From Paenibacillus sp. BIHB 4019 (lineage in GTDB: Bacteria; Bacillota; Bacilli; Paenibacillales; Paenibacillaceae): a stretch of DNA of 64,000 nucleotides. Position 1 is the stretch's first letter. The number at the start of each line of letters is the position of its first letter. The position numbers were made by a program, and so were the translations under genes. The stretch spans positions 4,202,501 through 4,266,500 of the forward strand of contig NZ_CP016808.1 of NCBI RefSeq assembly GCF_002741035.1. Reading direction: 5' to 3'. Positions 51,194 to 60,079 of the stretch are shown here, piece by piece. The notes beneath the pieces are model-generated. The model had not been told where the DNA came from and did no database searches. It worked only from the letters and a program-made list of their open reading frames with translations.

Positions 51194-54100
51194 GTGAATC
51201 AAGTACTTTCGAAGAAGAAATTATTTCTACTATTTTTGCTTGCATTATCCTTATTTCTAGTTTCTGCAATTCCAGCGTCCAAAGTTCATGCAGCAGCAAC
51301 CAGTGAAAGCTATCAATGGAAGAGCGTACAGATTAATGGAGGAGGCTATGTACCTGCTGTAGTCTACAGTACCGCGCAAAACGGATTATTATACGCTCGA
51401 ACAGACGTTGGAGGGGCATATCGTTGGAATTCTTCGGCTAAAACCTGGATTCCGCTCAATGATAATATCGGAAGGTCAGATGTCAACGATTCAGGGATTT
51501 TAAGTGTCGCAGCGGACCCTACGAATCCGAACAAAGTTTATTTAATGACAGGATTATATTATGAGTCTTGGGGAAGCTACGGAGCTTTCCTTGCTTCATC
51601 CGATAAAGGAGCTACCTGGACTAGGACACCACTTCCATTTAAGGTAGGAGGAAATCAGCTAGGCAGAGGGACTGGCGAACGGCTTCAAGTCGACCCAAAT
51701 CTTCCAAACGTGCTTTTCATGGGCTCCAATAAGGACGGATTATGGAAAAGCGTAGATTCCGGAGCAACATGGAATAAGGTAACAAGCTTTCCGGCTTCGG
51801 GTACAACCTTTGTTTTATTCGATCCATCGAGTTCTTCGACGGGCGCAGCTACTCAGCGAATCATTGTAGGGGCTACGAATGCAACAGCAGGAAGCTTATA
51901 CATTAGCAATGATGGCGGAAACACATGGAATTCGATATCCGGACAGCCTACCTCTTACGTGCCAATGCGAATCGTGATGAATGGCCGCAATCTGTATATC
52001 ACGTATGCTGGTTTTGGCAATCCTAATTCCTTGGGTGGTCCTTATGATGCGACAAGTGGAGCCGTATATAAATATAACTTAACATCCAAAGCATGGTCTA
52101 ATATTACTCCGCTGGGAACAGGAATAACCCACGGATTCAGTGGAATCTCCATTGATAAACAAAATCCTAATAACATGCTTATATCGACTCTATGCCGTTA
52201 TACTCCGGCCGATGAAATATACCGCACAACCGATGGGGGCAGCACGTGGAAAGGAATTCTAACGACTGGAATTCGCAGTGAAACCAAGTCTCCTTATCCA
52301 AGCCTGATTACAGGAATGACTCCACACTGGATTACCAGCGTAGAGATTGATCCTTTTGACAGCAATAAGGCTATGTTCGTTACAGGATATGGTACTTACT
52401 TGACTGAGAATCTTAAAGACTCGGATAATAATCAATCGGTTACATGGTCTTTCGAAACGGTTGGAATGGAGGAGACTGTACCGGTAGAATTAAAGAGTCC
52501 TACAGTTGGGCCTTATTTGTTCAGCGGACTGGGGGATGTGACTGGGTTTAGGCACGATAATCTTGATGTATCGCCTGTGAACGGTCCCTATAATCCTCAG
52601 TTTAGCAGCAATGAGAGTCTTGATTATGCCGAATTGCAATCCAATATCATAGTTAGAACTAGCAAATATACAGCCAATGGTTTTGTTAATGGTTTAATCT
52701 CGACAGACAGAGGGGTTACATGGAAAAACTTCGAATCGGAGCCTCCCGGTGTAACCAACGGCGGCAAAATTGCAATTAACGCAGATGGAACTAATCTTCT
52801 ATGGAGCCCAGTGGGAATGGGGGTATACGTTTCTATAGATTTGGGTAAAACTTGGACTGCGAGCCCTGGCTTTGCCGGTACAGATTTGAAACCTATTACT
52901 GACAGGGTTAATCCGAACAAAGCCTATCTATATGATCCGGCTACCGGAAAAGTATATATAAGCCATAACGGTGGCATATCATTTGCAGCATCCTCGGCAA
53001 GTGTACCCGTTTTGCAGAGTTGGCTCCTGGCAGATGGAGTGATGAAGGCTGTATATGGGCAAGAAGGGCATCTTTGGCTGACTGGTGGAACGGGTGGACT
53101 TTACCGTTCAAGTAATTCGGGCGCTTCGTTCTCCAAGGTCGCTAATGTTACAGAAGCGTATAGGCTAGGCTTCGGAAAGTCTGCGCCTTCTCAAACCTAT
53201 CCATCTGTTTTTATAACAGGAATTATCGATGGAGTATATGGCTTCTATAGATCAGACGATCAAGGGGCAACTTGGGTACGCATTAACGATGACCAGCACC
53301 AATACGGCAGCATTCAAGATATTACCGGTGACCCCAAAGTATATGGACGTCTCTATGTGGGAACGAACGGCCGTGGTATTCTTTATGGAGATAAGTCTGG
53401 TTACGTAGATACGAATGCCACTTTGTCGCCAATGACAGCCACTTTTGATCCAACTCAGCCATCCGATATTATAGTGAATATGACGCTAAAGAGCAATATG
53501 TTGAACGCGGTTATGAATGGAACTACTCTGCTTGTGCAAGGGACGGACTACACACTGTCAGGAAGCTGCCTTACGGTTAGAAGCAGTTATCTGCAAAGTC
53601 TCCCCTCGGGTACAGCAACATTAACTTTTGATATGAACAACGGAATAGACCCTGTATTAGATATTGTAGTAAAAAGCACAGCTAATGCGCCGGATACGAC
53701 CACCTACAACTTTGAATCGGATTTACAAGGACTTACTGCTAGCAACGTTACAATTACGAGAGATATCTTTAAATCTTATTTTGGTAATGCTTCAGCAAAG
53801 GTTTCTTACTCTAGCAGCCAGACGTCTACGACTCCTGACGTCAAATTGGAAACAAGCGGACTACAGCCGGGGGATCTAGTGACATATAGAATTTTCGTAG
53901 ATAGTGGATCAGATGCTAATTCATTGGAGTTTTATGGTGTCCATGACGGCAATCAGAGAGTCACTCTAGGTACCGACACGACTTTTCTGAAAAATTGGTG
54001 GTTTACGTATACGTATCTGGTGCCTGACGATTGGAACGATGTCGAAGCTTTCGGCTTTAGAGTTTTAGGAAATGGGGGTGGAGGCAGTGTATGGGTAGAC

Positions 54101-55051
54101 AGCGTTAATGTCGTTCATGGCGCAACTATTGCGCCTATGACGGCTGCTTTCGACCGGCATACTCCCAACCAGGCTGATATTGCTGTAACAATGACACTTA
54201 ACGGCACTACTTTGCTTGGTATTAAAAACACTGGTGTAGGGTTGGTGCAAGGAACCGACTATACCGTAACTGGCAATAACGTCACTATTCTAAAAAGTTA
54301 CCTTGCCAAGCAGCTTGCTGGAACGACCTCATTGACCTTCGACTTCAACTCAGGAAACGATCCTGTTCTGCACGTACAAGTATCGAATTCCTCTGTTGTG
54401 ACGGATACCGCTCGATATAATTTCGAGACTGGGTTACACGGGTGGAGAGTCGATCAGGCCATAGGGACACAGGATATGACGAAGGCGTACGCTGGGGAAA
54501 CATCGCTGAAATTGGTTTATCCGACCATTACGAGTTCCATCACGCCTAATTTCTCGGCTGCAGAGGGAGATTTGAAGCCCGGCGATGAAATCACCTACCA
54601 TATTTTTGTTGATAATAATGCAGACTTGAGCGCTCTACAGTTTGCGGCAATGCATGACGGTTATATCTATACAGACATTAGTGGGGGGTATATCGCAAGT
54701 CCTGCGAAAGGCCAATGGTTGACCTATACTTTCGTTCTTCCAAATGACTGGCTTGAAGTTAATTCTGTCGGCTTGTATTTAAGAGGCGGCAGTGGCGGCG
54801 GTACGATCTGGCTCGATAGCGTAAGTGTTAAGAGTAACGCAGCGTTCAGTCCGGTCACAGCAACCTTTGACAAGAATGCAGCAAACCAGTCTGACATTGC
54901 ATTAAACCTGTCGTTAAACGGACACGCTCTAACCGCGATTAAAAATGGAAGTTCGACCTTGAATGAAGGTGTCGATTATACAGTGTCGGGCACTACCGTG
55001 ACGATCAAGAAAAGCTATTTGGCGACGCAAGCAATGGGGACAAATCAATAG
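51194..55051 (+). CDS. Secreted GH74 xyloglucanase, C-terminally truncated
   Basis: 1285 residues. The GTG at 51194 follows GAGGTG; the signal peptide ends near SKVHA. GH74 propeller about residues 40-735 with NGLLYARTDVGGAYRWN (Asp in TDVGG) and repeated BNR-type ASSDKGATWT, KSVDSGATWN, YISNDGGNTWN turns. Then X2 (about 745-832), a beta-sandwich CBM-like domain (838-975), a second X2 (975-1065), a second CBM-like domain (1070-1213) and a third X2 cut short at AMGTNQ. It cleaves xyloglucan outside the cell. A cellulose-binding remnant follows in another frame, so the original protein was longer. Confidence 0.9.
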   Translation: MNQVLSKKKLFLLFLLALSLFLVSAIPASKVHAAATSESYQWKSVQINGGGYVPAVVYSTAQNGLLYARTDVGGAYRWNSSAKTWIPLNDNIGRSDVNDSGILSVAADPTNPNKVYLMTGLYYESWGSYGAFLASSDKGATWTRTPLPFKVGGNQLGRGTGERLQVDPNLPNVLFMGSNKDGLWKSVDSGATWNKVTSFPASGTTFVLFDPSSSSTGAATQRIIVGATNATAGSLYISNDGGNTWNSISGQPTSYVPMRIVMNGRNLYITYAGFGNPNSLGGPYDATSGAVYKYNLTSKAWSNITPLGTGITHGFSGISIDKQNPNNMLISTLCRYTPADEIYRTTDGGSTWKGILTTGIRSETKSPYPSLITGMTPHWITSVEIDPFDSNKAMFVTGYGTYLTENLKDSDNNQSVTWSFETVGMEETVPVELKSPTVGPYLFSGLGDVTGFRHDNLDVSPVNGPYNPQFSSNESLDYAELQSNIIVRTSKYTANGFVNGLISTDRGVTWKNFESEPPGVTNGGKIAINADGTNLLWSPVGMGVYVSIDLGKTWTASPGFAGTDLKPITDRVNPNKAYLYDPATGKVYISHNGGISFAASSASVPVLQSWLLADGVMKAVYGQEGHLWLTGGTGGLYRSSNSGASFSKVANVTEAYRLGFGKSAPSQTYPSVFITGIIDGVYGFYRSDDQGATWVRINDDQHQYGSIQDITGDPKVYGRLYVGTNGRGILYGDKSGYVDTNATLSPMTATFDPTQPSDIIVNMTLKSNMLNAVMNGTTLLVQGTDYTLSGSCLTVRSSYLQSLPSGTATLTFDMNNGIDPVLDIVVKSTANAPDTTTYNFESDLQGLTASNVTITRDIFKSYFGNASAKVSYSSSQTSTTPDVKLETSGLQPGDLVTYRIFVDSGSDANSLEFYGVHDGNQRVTLGTDTTFLKNWWFTYTYLVPDDWNDVEAFGFRVLGNGGGGSVWVDSVNVVHGATIAPMTAAFDRHTPNQADIAVTMTLNGTTLLGIKNTGVGLVQGTDYTVTGNNVTILKSYLAKQLAGTTSLTFDFNSGNDPVLHVQVSNSSVVTDTARYNFETGLHGWRVDQAIGTQDMTKAYAGETSLKLVYPTITSSITPNFSAAEGDLKPGDEITYHIFVDNNADLSALQFAAMHDGYIYTDISGGYIASPAKGQWLTYTFVLPNDWLEVNSVGLYLRGGSGGGTIWLDSVSVKSNAAFSPVTATFDKNAANQSDIALNLSLNGHALTAIKNGSSTLNEGVDYTVSGTTVTIKKSYLATQAMGTNQ

Positions 55052-55320
55052 GCGGTTCGAACGTCTCTGGAAGCCTGGTTCCTATGCCTTCGGTAAAGAC
55101 AGGGGCAGATCATTATGCGGAGTACAGCTTTACCAGTGGCGCGGGGTCACTTACTGCCAGCCAAAGCTTGGAGATTCTAACTGCATTCAATAAAAATAAC
55201 TGGAGCAGCTATACGCAGACAAATGATTATTCATTTAATCCAACAGCTACTGCTTTCACTGATTCAACTCATGTAACTGTCTATATCTCCGGTAATCTGG
55301 TATGGGGAATAGAGCCATAA
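55048..55320 (+). pseudogene. Orphaned C-terminal half of a CBM3 cellulose-binding module
   Basis: In a frame shifted from the GH74 gene the sequence reads IGGSNVSGSLVPMPSVKTGA, then YAEYSFTSGAGSLTASQSLE, AFNKNNWSSYTQTNDYSF and HVTVYISGNLVWGIEP with a stop at 55320. This is the second half of a family 3 CBM. The first half and the end of the third X2 domain are missing at one junction near 55040, which indicates an internal deletion with frameshift. Confidence 0.75.
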
Positions 55321-55328
55321 GATACTCC

Positions 55329-55355
55329 AGCCCTGAGAATCCTTCAGGGCTGTTT
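55329..55355 (+). terminator. Terminator after the xyloglucanase locus
   Basis: CAGCCCTGAG and CTTCAGGGCTG arms followed by TTTAATTAA. The 155 bases after it show nothing recognisable. Confidence 0.75.
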
Positions 55356-55513
55356 AATTAACTTAAAGAAAGCAGGATGGGTGGAAGTTTGTGCGGGTGT
55401 AGGAGGGGCTTCTCTAACGCTGCAAATGCAAGAGAGAGCAAAATGTTTCTTGCTGAAGTACACCGTGTCACGGATGCAGCGAAATACTCAAACTAAGCAA
55501 TTGCAAGCAAAAA

Positions 55514-55550
55514 GCCAGATGGATTGAACGTCTAGTTCAGTCCATCTGGC
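55514..55550 (-). terminator. Terminator overlapping the end of the AraC gene
   Basis: GCCAGATGGA and TCCATCTGGC arms with an inner TGAAC/GTTCA pair. T runs lie on both sides; the minus-strand gene stops inside the stem. Confidence 0.8.
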
Positions 55551-56581
55551 TTTTTGCGATATTGATTCGGCGAAATTCCGTATGCCTTTTTGAACGTTCG
55601 AATAAAGTGCGTATTGTTTTCAAAGCCGATCGATTCGCTGATGTTGTGAATTTTCATATTCGAGCTCATAAGCAGTTCAATGGCTTTATTTAGCTTTATC
55701 GTTTGTAAAATTTCACTGAACGTGAGGCCTAAAGATGTTTTTATCATTTTGCTTAAATAGGATTCGGTAAAATGGAAACGATGCGATAGTTCTCCTAAGG
55801 TTACTGTTTTATAGTTGTTTTGCATATAGCTCAAAATCGAAAGCATCTTTTCGCTCTTAGGCAAGCTCTTTGGAAGTATGGCTTGTCCCTCGTGTTCTCT
55901 TAGCAAATAACCGAAAAACAGCATTAGCAGATTATACAAAATGTTAGCAGAATACTTTTTGTTGATATGATGTTCAATGTAGAGCCTTCCCATGAGTTCT
56001 TTCAGATTATGATTTCGGTTTGTTTTAAAAATAATGTAATTGCTATAGTTCTCGGTATACAATACTTTATTGAAGAACGATGAGAGAACGGTTTCATGTT
56101 TAAGAATTTCAAGAAACGTGTCGTTAAAAGTGCTTCGTTTAATCAGCACGTTCAGGATAATACTCTCGTCAAATACTTCGATGGTGTGCTCTACTTTGGG
56201 AGGGATGATGCATAAGTCTCCTTCAGAAAGTAGGATTGTTTCTTCCGTAATCGCTTGTGTGCATTGCCCCGAGTAAACATAAATCATTTCAAAAAACTCA
56301 TGCTTATGTTTGAAAACCGGAGTATACCGATTATGTTTGAGAACTAGAATATCAACGCTGTAATTATTGGAAAATAAATCCTCTTCTTTTATGAAGGTTG
56401 AAATATGGCTGGTACTGATCTCGGGTACGACGAGAAACCGATCTTTGATATAGGAAAGATCCGCGCATTCTAAGAAAGCTTGAAGCTTCGAGGTGTCTTT
56501 TTTGGATTCATAATAATCTCGATAAAACAATTCGTCTTCCGTATACGCGTTTAGTAATTTCTCCAGCTCTTCTATGTGCAT
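55532..56581 (-). CDS. AraC-family regulator with N-terminal cupin
   Basis: 349 residues. It has an N-terminal helical extension, a cupin sensor around 100-170 (HKHEFFEMIYVYSGQCTQAI, LSEGDLCIIPPKVEHTIEV) and two C-terminal helix-turn-helix motifs (TLGELSHRFHFTESYLSKMI and NISESIGFENNTHFIRTFKK followed by YGISPNQYRK). The ATG at 56581 is preferred, with GAGG close upstream. It is divergent from the GH78 genes and probably activates them on an inducer from pectin or rhamnogalacturonan (inference). Confidence 0.9.
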   Translation of the reverse strand: MHIEELEKLLNAYTEDELFYRDYYESKKDTSKLQAFLECADLSYIKDRFLVVPEISTSHISTFIKEEDLFSNNYSVDILVLKHNRYTPVFKHKHEFFEMIYVYSGQCTQAITEETILLSEGDLCIIPPKVEHTIEVFDESIILNVLIKRSTFNDTFLEILKHETVLSSFFNKVLYTENYSNYIIFKTNRNHNLKELMGRLYIEHHINKKYSANILYNLLMLFFGYLLREHEGQAILPKSLPKSEKMLSILSYMQNNYKTVTLGELSHRFHFTESYLSKMIKTSLGLTFSEILQTIKLNKAIELLMSSNMKIHNISESIGFENNTHFIRTFKKAYGISPNQYRKKPDGLN

Positions 56582-56654
56582 GATGCCTCGACGCCCCCCC
56601 TTTAAGGAATTGCAAGTAATTATATAAGAAAGCGAAGAAAATTCCAATCCACAA

Positions 56655-56697
56655 AGAACATAAAATGTTAACTTTTGAAGGTGAAATAGGTCAGTGC
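56655..56697 (+). promoter_or_regulatory. Putative AraC operator upstream of the first GH78 gene
   Basis: AGAACATAAAATGTTAAC followed by TTTTGAAGG, then GTCAGTG starting 35 bases after the first base. The same two blocks with the same 35-base offset recur at 62513-62554. It lies 130 bp before the GH78 start and about 75 bp before the AraC start. Confidence 0.55.
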
Positions 56698-56784
56698 TAT
56701 TGATAGCACTTAAAAATATGATAGAACTGAGAGCGATTCAATTAGTATAGAACGTTAGAATTAGCACAAAGAAGGTGGAGGAAG

Positions 56785-59700
56785 ATGGCTTACAATATCA
56801 CAGAAATAACGATCATGCATGAACACGAGCCTATGGGAATAGACGAAAGGTGGCCTGTTATTGCCTGGAAGTTTGCTTCCGATGAGAACAATATGAAGCA
56901 AACCTCGGCTAGAATTATCGTAGGAAGTACGCCTAACGGGCATGATCTGTGGGACAGTGGTTGGAAGCACACAGATTGCTCCATTGGAACAGCCTATGAA
57001 GGTTATGAACTGCAGCCTAGTACAGAATATTATGTCGGTATTACAACTGTAAATCAGAACGGGGAAACGGCAGCCGCTTCGACTAAATTTGAAACCGGTC
57101 TCATGAATTCAGGGATTGAAGCCTGGGATGGCGCCAAATGGATCGGAGCGCCGGAATATTACGTCTATAGCGAGGCGATGGGCGTTTTTGCCTTGACGGG
57201 CACGATCACGATTAGGCCAGGGGGTACTCGAGCGGGGCTTGTATTTGGGGCTAATGACAATAGGCTTCTAAACCGGGAAAGAAACGAATCATTATTGCAA
57301 GGCGAGAACTACATTCGATATGAAATAAATCTTGACGATCAGCTTGCCAGGCTGGACATCTATAGGGTTGGCTACCATAAGGATGACCGTAATGATATCC
57401 CATTTGCTTCGGTACCTCTCATTGGGCAAATCGGGGGAGGGACGAAACCGCTAATAACGGAAGCTAATCGGCACGCCCCTCATTACTTGAGAGTTGAAGT
57501 ATCAGGCAATAACGCTTGTGCTTACGTGGATGGCGTGTTAGTTGACGATGCACGACAGTTAAATCCACTGGGGAACAATGATATTACGACCTTCCCAAGA
57601 CTGTGCGATATCGGCTATTTCGCCTGTGCGCATACGATGGCGCATTTTGATGGTATCCGTTTAAGCTTCCTTCGCCATCCTTCAAACATTTTTTATGAAA
57701 TGGATACGGAGTCTGGCATAGAGCTGTGTGCGGAAGAGATTGATTTGCAGGTTACCAGAAGTCCTGATTGCCATGCACTACCCATGCTGCGCAGGGATTT
57801 CGATGTAAGAAAGCCCCTTAGGAAAGCGAGACTGTACGCTACTGCTAGAGGCATCTATGAATGCATGATCAACGGTGAGTCGATCGATGACCAGTTTTTC
57901 GCACCGGGCTCTAGCCACTATGATAAGCACCTGATGTACCAAACGTATGATGTAACACCTTATTTGTCTGAAGGAGTAAACGGTATTGGTTTCACTTTGT
58001 CCGCAGGGTGGTGGAGCGGCTCTCAAACCTTCGTCATGAGAAATTATAATTACTGGGGGGACAAAGAAAGCCTGCTCGCCAAGCTGGTGTTGCTGTATGA
58101 GGACGGTACATCAGATATATTGGTATCTAACGATGATGAATGGTCTTATTTTGGTGAGGGACCTTATCGTTTTGCTGGGTTCTTTCAGGGAGAAATATAT
58201 GACGCGAATTTTTCCTATATTTATGAGGACTTCTCGAAACCGGGTTTTGCTGAAGCAGGCATGAAGAGGCCGGAGATTATCGAGGTTGCTCCGATCGGAG
58301 AATTTGATTCCTTGCCGGGAGCCTTCCTACCGTGGCCGGCGGTGAACGAATCGGAGCCAGAACTGATTGGCCACTACAACGCACCCGTGAAACAGGTTGA
58401 AACGTTTACAGCTAAAAGAATGACCGAACCAGCTCCAGGCGTCTACATTTATGACTTAGGTCAGGAGATTGCTGGTGTGCCAATCCTGAGAATTAAAGGT
58501 GAAGCAGGGACCGAAGCGCGAATTCGCTATGCAGAAATGCTTTACCCGGAACTTAAGGAATATGGGGAGCTGTATGGGAGGCTGCTTCAGGCTAACTTGA
58601 GGGATGCATCCAGTACTGACATTTATAAATTTCGAGGGGATCCAGAAGGTGAAACTTACATGCCAAGGTTTACTTTCCATGGTTATCGCTATATCGAGAT
58701 TACTGGAGTTGTCGAGGCTCCAGCTCTGGAAGACGTACAAAGCATTCAGCTTTCCAGCATTGCTGCTATCACGGGCAAGGTGGAAGTGGATCATGAATTG
58801 GTAAACAGATTGGTGCAAAATGTGAAATACAGTCAGCTTAGCAATTTCATCAGTATTCCTACGGATTGTCCGCAGCGAAACGAACGAATGGGTTGGACGG
58901 GTGACGGTCATGTATTTTTGCGAACAGCTGCTTATCAGAGTAATGCAAGGTCCTTCTATCTTCGTTACCTGCAGGCTATACGAGACGGTCAATTAGCTGA
59001 TGGCAATTTGCCGAATATAGCGCCGGTGGGCAGCGGTTTCGGCGGGATTACTTACGGCAGTTGCATTCACTTAATGATATGGGAAATGTACCAGCAGTAT
59101 GGAGATTTAGAGGTAATTGCTGAGTACTACGACACGATGAAGCGCTTTATGGTCTATCTGGAAAACAAAGGAATGCCCGGCCCTGCTTATATGGGACCAA
59201 TCGACGATTGGCTTGCGCCAAGTAAAACGGATAGCCATCTTGTATGGAATGCTTTTTACGGGAGAGACGTTTATTTAATGAGCGTGTATGCAGAGTTGTT
59301 AAATAAGCAGGATGATGCTGTCTATTATAAAGATAAAGCGGTTGAAGCGAAAAAATACTGGAACGATACTTTTGTAGAGCCGATTTCCGGCAAAACGTTG
59401 AATATGGACGGTACGGTGAACGATACGCAGGGTGGCTATGCGATCGGTTTGAATTTCGATATGTTCGTTCCGGCTAACAGGCAAAAGGCTTTCGACAACC
59501 TTGCGGAGAAGACCAAGGAAGCCGGCTTCACAGTAACGACTGGATTTTTCGGAACCGGGCCGCTTAATCCGATGCTCAGTGAAGGCGGGTATTCTGATCT
59601 CGCTTATAAGTTAATTACCCAGACGACTTATCCAAGCTGGCTATATCCTGTGACCCAGGGTGCAACGACGGTATGGGAGCATTGGGATAGCTACACTGTT

Positions 59701-60066
59701 GAGAAAGGTTTCGGTGGGCGTAACGCCATGAACAGCTTTAATCATTATTCATTAGGAAGCGTCGTAAGCTGGCTGTATGAATACGTACTAGGGATCCGGA
59801 GGGATGAGCAGAACCCGGGATTCTCACATTTTATTCTGAAGCCTGAATTGACGGGCTTTGCAAGTGCAATCGGGGGCATTGAGACGGGATTCGGAAGAAT
59901 TGAAAGCAGCTATTCTATCGTAGGAAGCGAGGTTGCGTACCGTTGCACGATTCCGGCAAACGCTGCAGCAACGGTCGTTCTCCCCGGAATAACAGAGAAG
60001 CTAGGAAGCGGAACGTATGAATTTTTTTTCCGTTTGAAACTAACATCCTCTGAAGTAATTCAATAG
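56785..60066 (+). CDS. Alpha-L-rhamnosidase, glycoside hydrolase family 78
   Basis: 1093 residues, no signal peptide, cytoplasmic. Domains in order: fibronectin-like N-terminus (about 1-105), an inserted laminin-G-like sandwich (about 115-305, VFGANDNRLLNRERNE, YLRVEVSGNNACAYVDG), the rhamnosidase N-domain (about 335-510), a beta domain (540-650) and the six-hairpin barrel (660-1000) with PTDCPQRNERMGWTGD at about 691 and TTVWEHWDSY at about 960, which hold the probable catalytic Asp/Glu residues. It removes terminal alpha-L-rhamnose. GGTGGAGGAAG precedes the ATG. Confidence 0.9.
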   Translation: MAYNITEITIMHEHEPMGIDERWPVIAWKFASDENNMKQTSARIIVGSTPNGHDLWDSGWKHTDCSIGTAYEGYELQPSTEYYVGITTVNQNGETAAASTKFETGLMNSGIEAWDGAKWIGAPEYYVYSEAMGVFALTGTITIRPGGTRAGLVFGANDNRLLNRERNESLLQGENYIRYEINLDDQLARLDIYRVGYHKDDRNDIPFASVPLIGQIGGGTKPLITEANRHAPHYLRVEVSGNNACAYVDGVLVDDARQLNPLGNNDITTFPRLCDIGYFACAHTMAHFDGIRLSFLRHPSNIFYEMDTESGIELCAEEIDLQVTRSPDCHALPMLRRDFDVRKPLRKARLYATARGIYECMINGESIDDQFFAPGSSHYDKHLMYQTYDVTPYLSEGVNGIGFTLSAGWWSGSQTFVMRNYNYWGDKESLLAKLVLLYEDGTSDILVSNDDEWSYFGEGPYRFAGFFQGEIYDANFSYIYEDFSKPGFAEAGMKRPEIIEVAPIGEFDSLPGAFLPWPAVNESEPELIGHYNAPVKQVETFTAKRMTEPAPGVYIYDLGQEIAGVPILRIKGEAGTEARIRYAEMLYPELKEYGELYGRLLQANLRDASSTDIYKFRGDPEGETYMPRFTFHGYRYIEITGVVEAPALEDVQSIQLSSIAAITGKVEVDHELVNRLVQNVKYSQLSNFISIPTDCPQRNERMGWTGDGHVFLRTAAYQSNARSFYLRYLQAIRDGQLADGNLPNIAPVGSGFGGITYGSCIHLMIWEMYQQYGDLEVIAEYYDTMKRFMVYLENKGMPGPAYMGPIDDWLAPSKTDSHLVWNAFYGRDVYLMSVYAELLNKQDDAVYYKDKAVEAKKYWNDTFVEPISGKTLNMDGTVNDTQGGYAIGLNFDMFVPANRQKAFDNLAEKTKEAGFTVTTGFFGTGPLNPMLSEGGYSDLAYKLITQTTYPSWLYPVTQGATTVWEHWDSYTVEKGFGGRNAMNSFNHYSLGSVVSWLYEYVLGIRRDEQNPGFSHFILKPELTGFASAIGGIETGFGRIESSYSIVGSEVAYRCTIPANAAATVVLPGITEKLGSGTYEFFFRLKLTSSEVIQ

Positions 60067-60079
60067 AGGAGATAGGACC

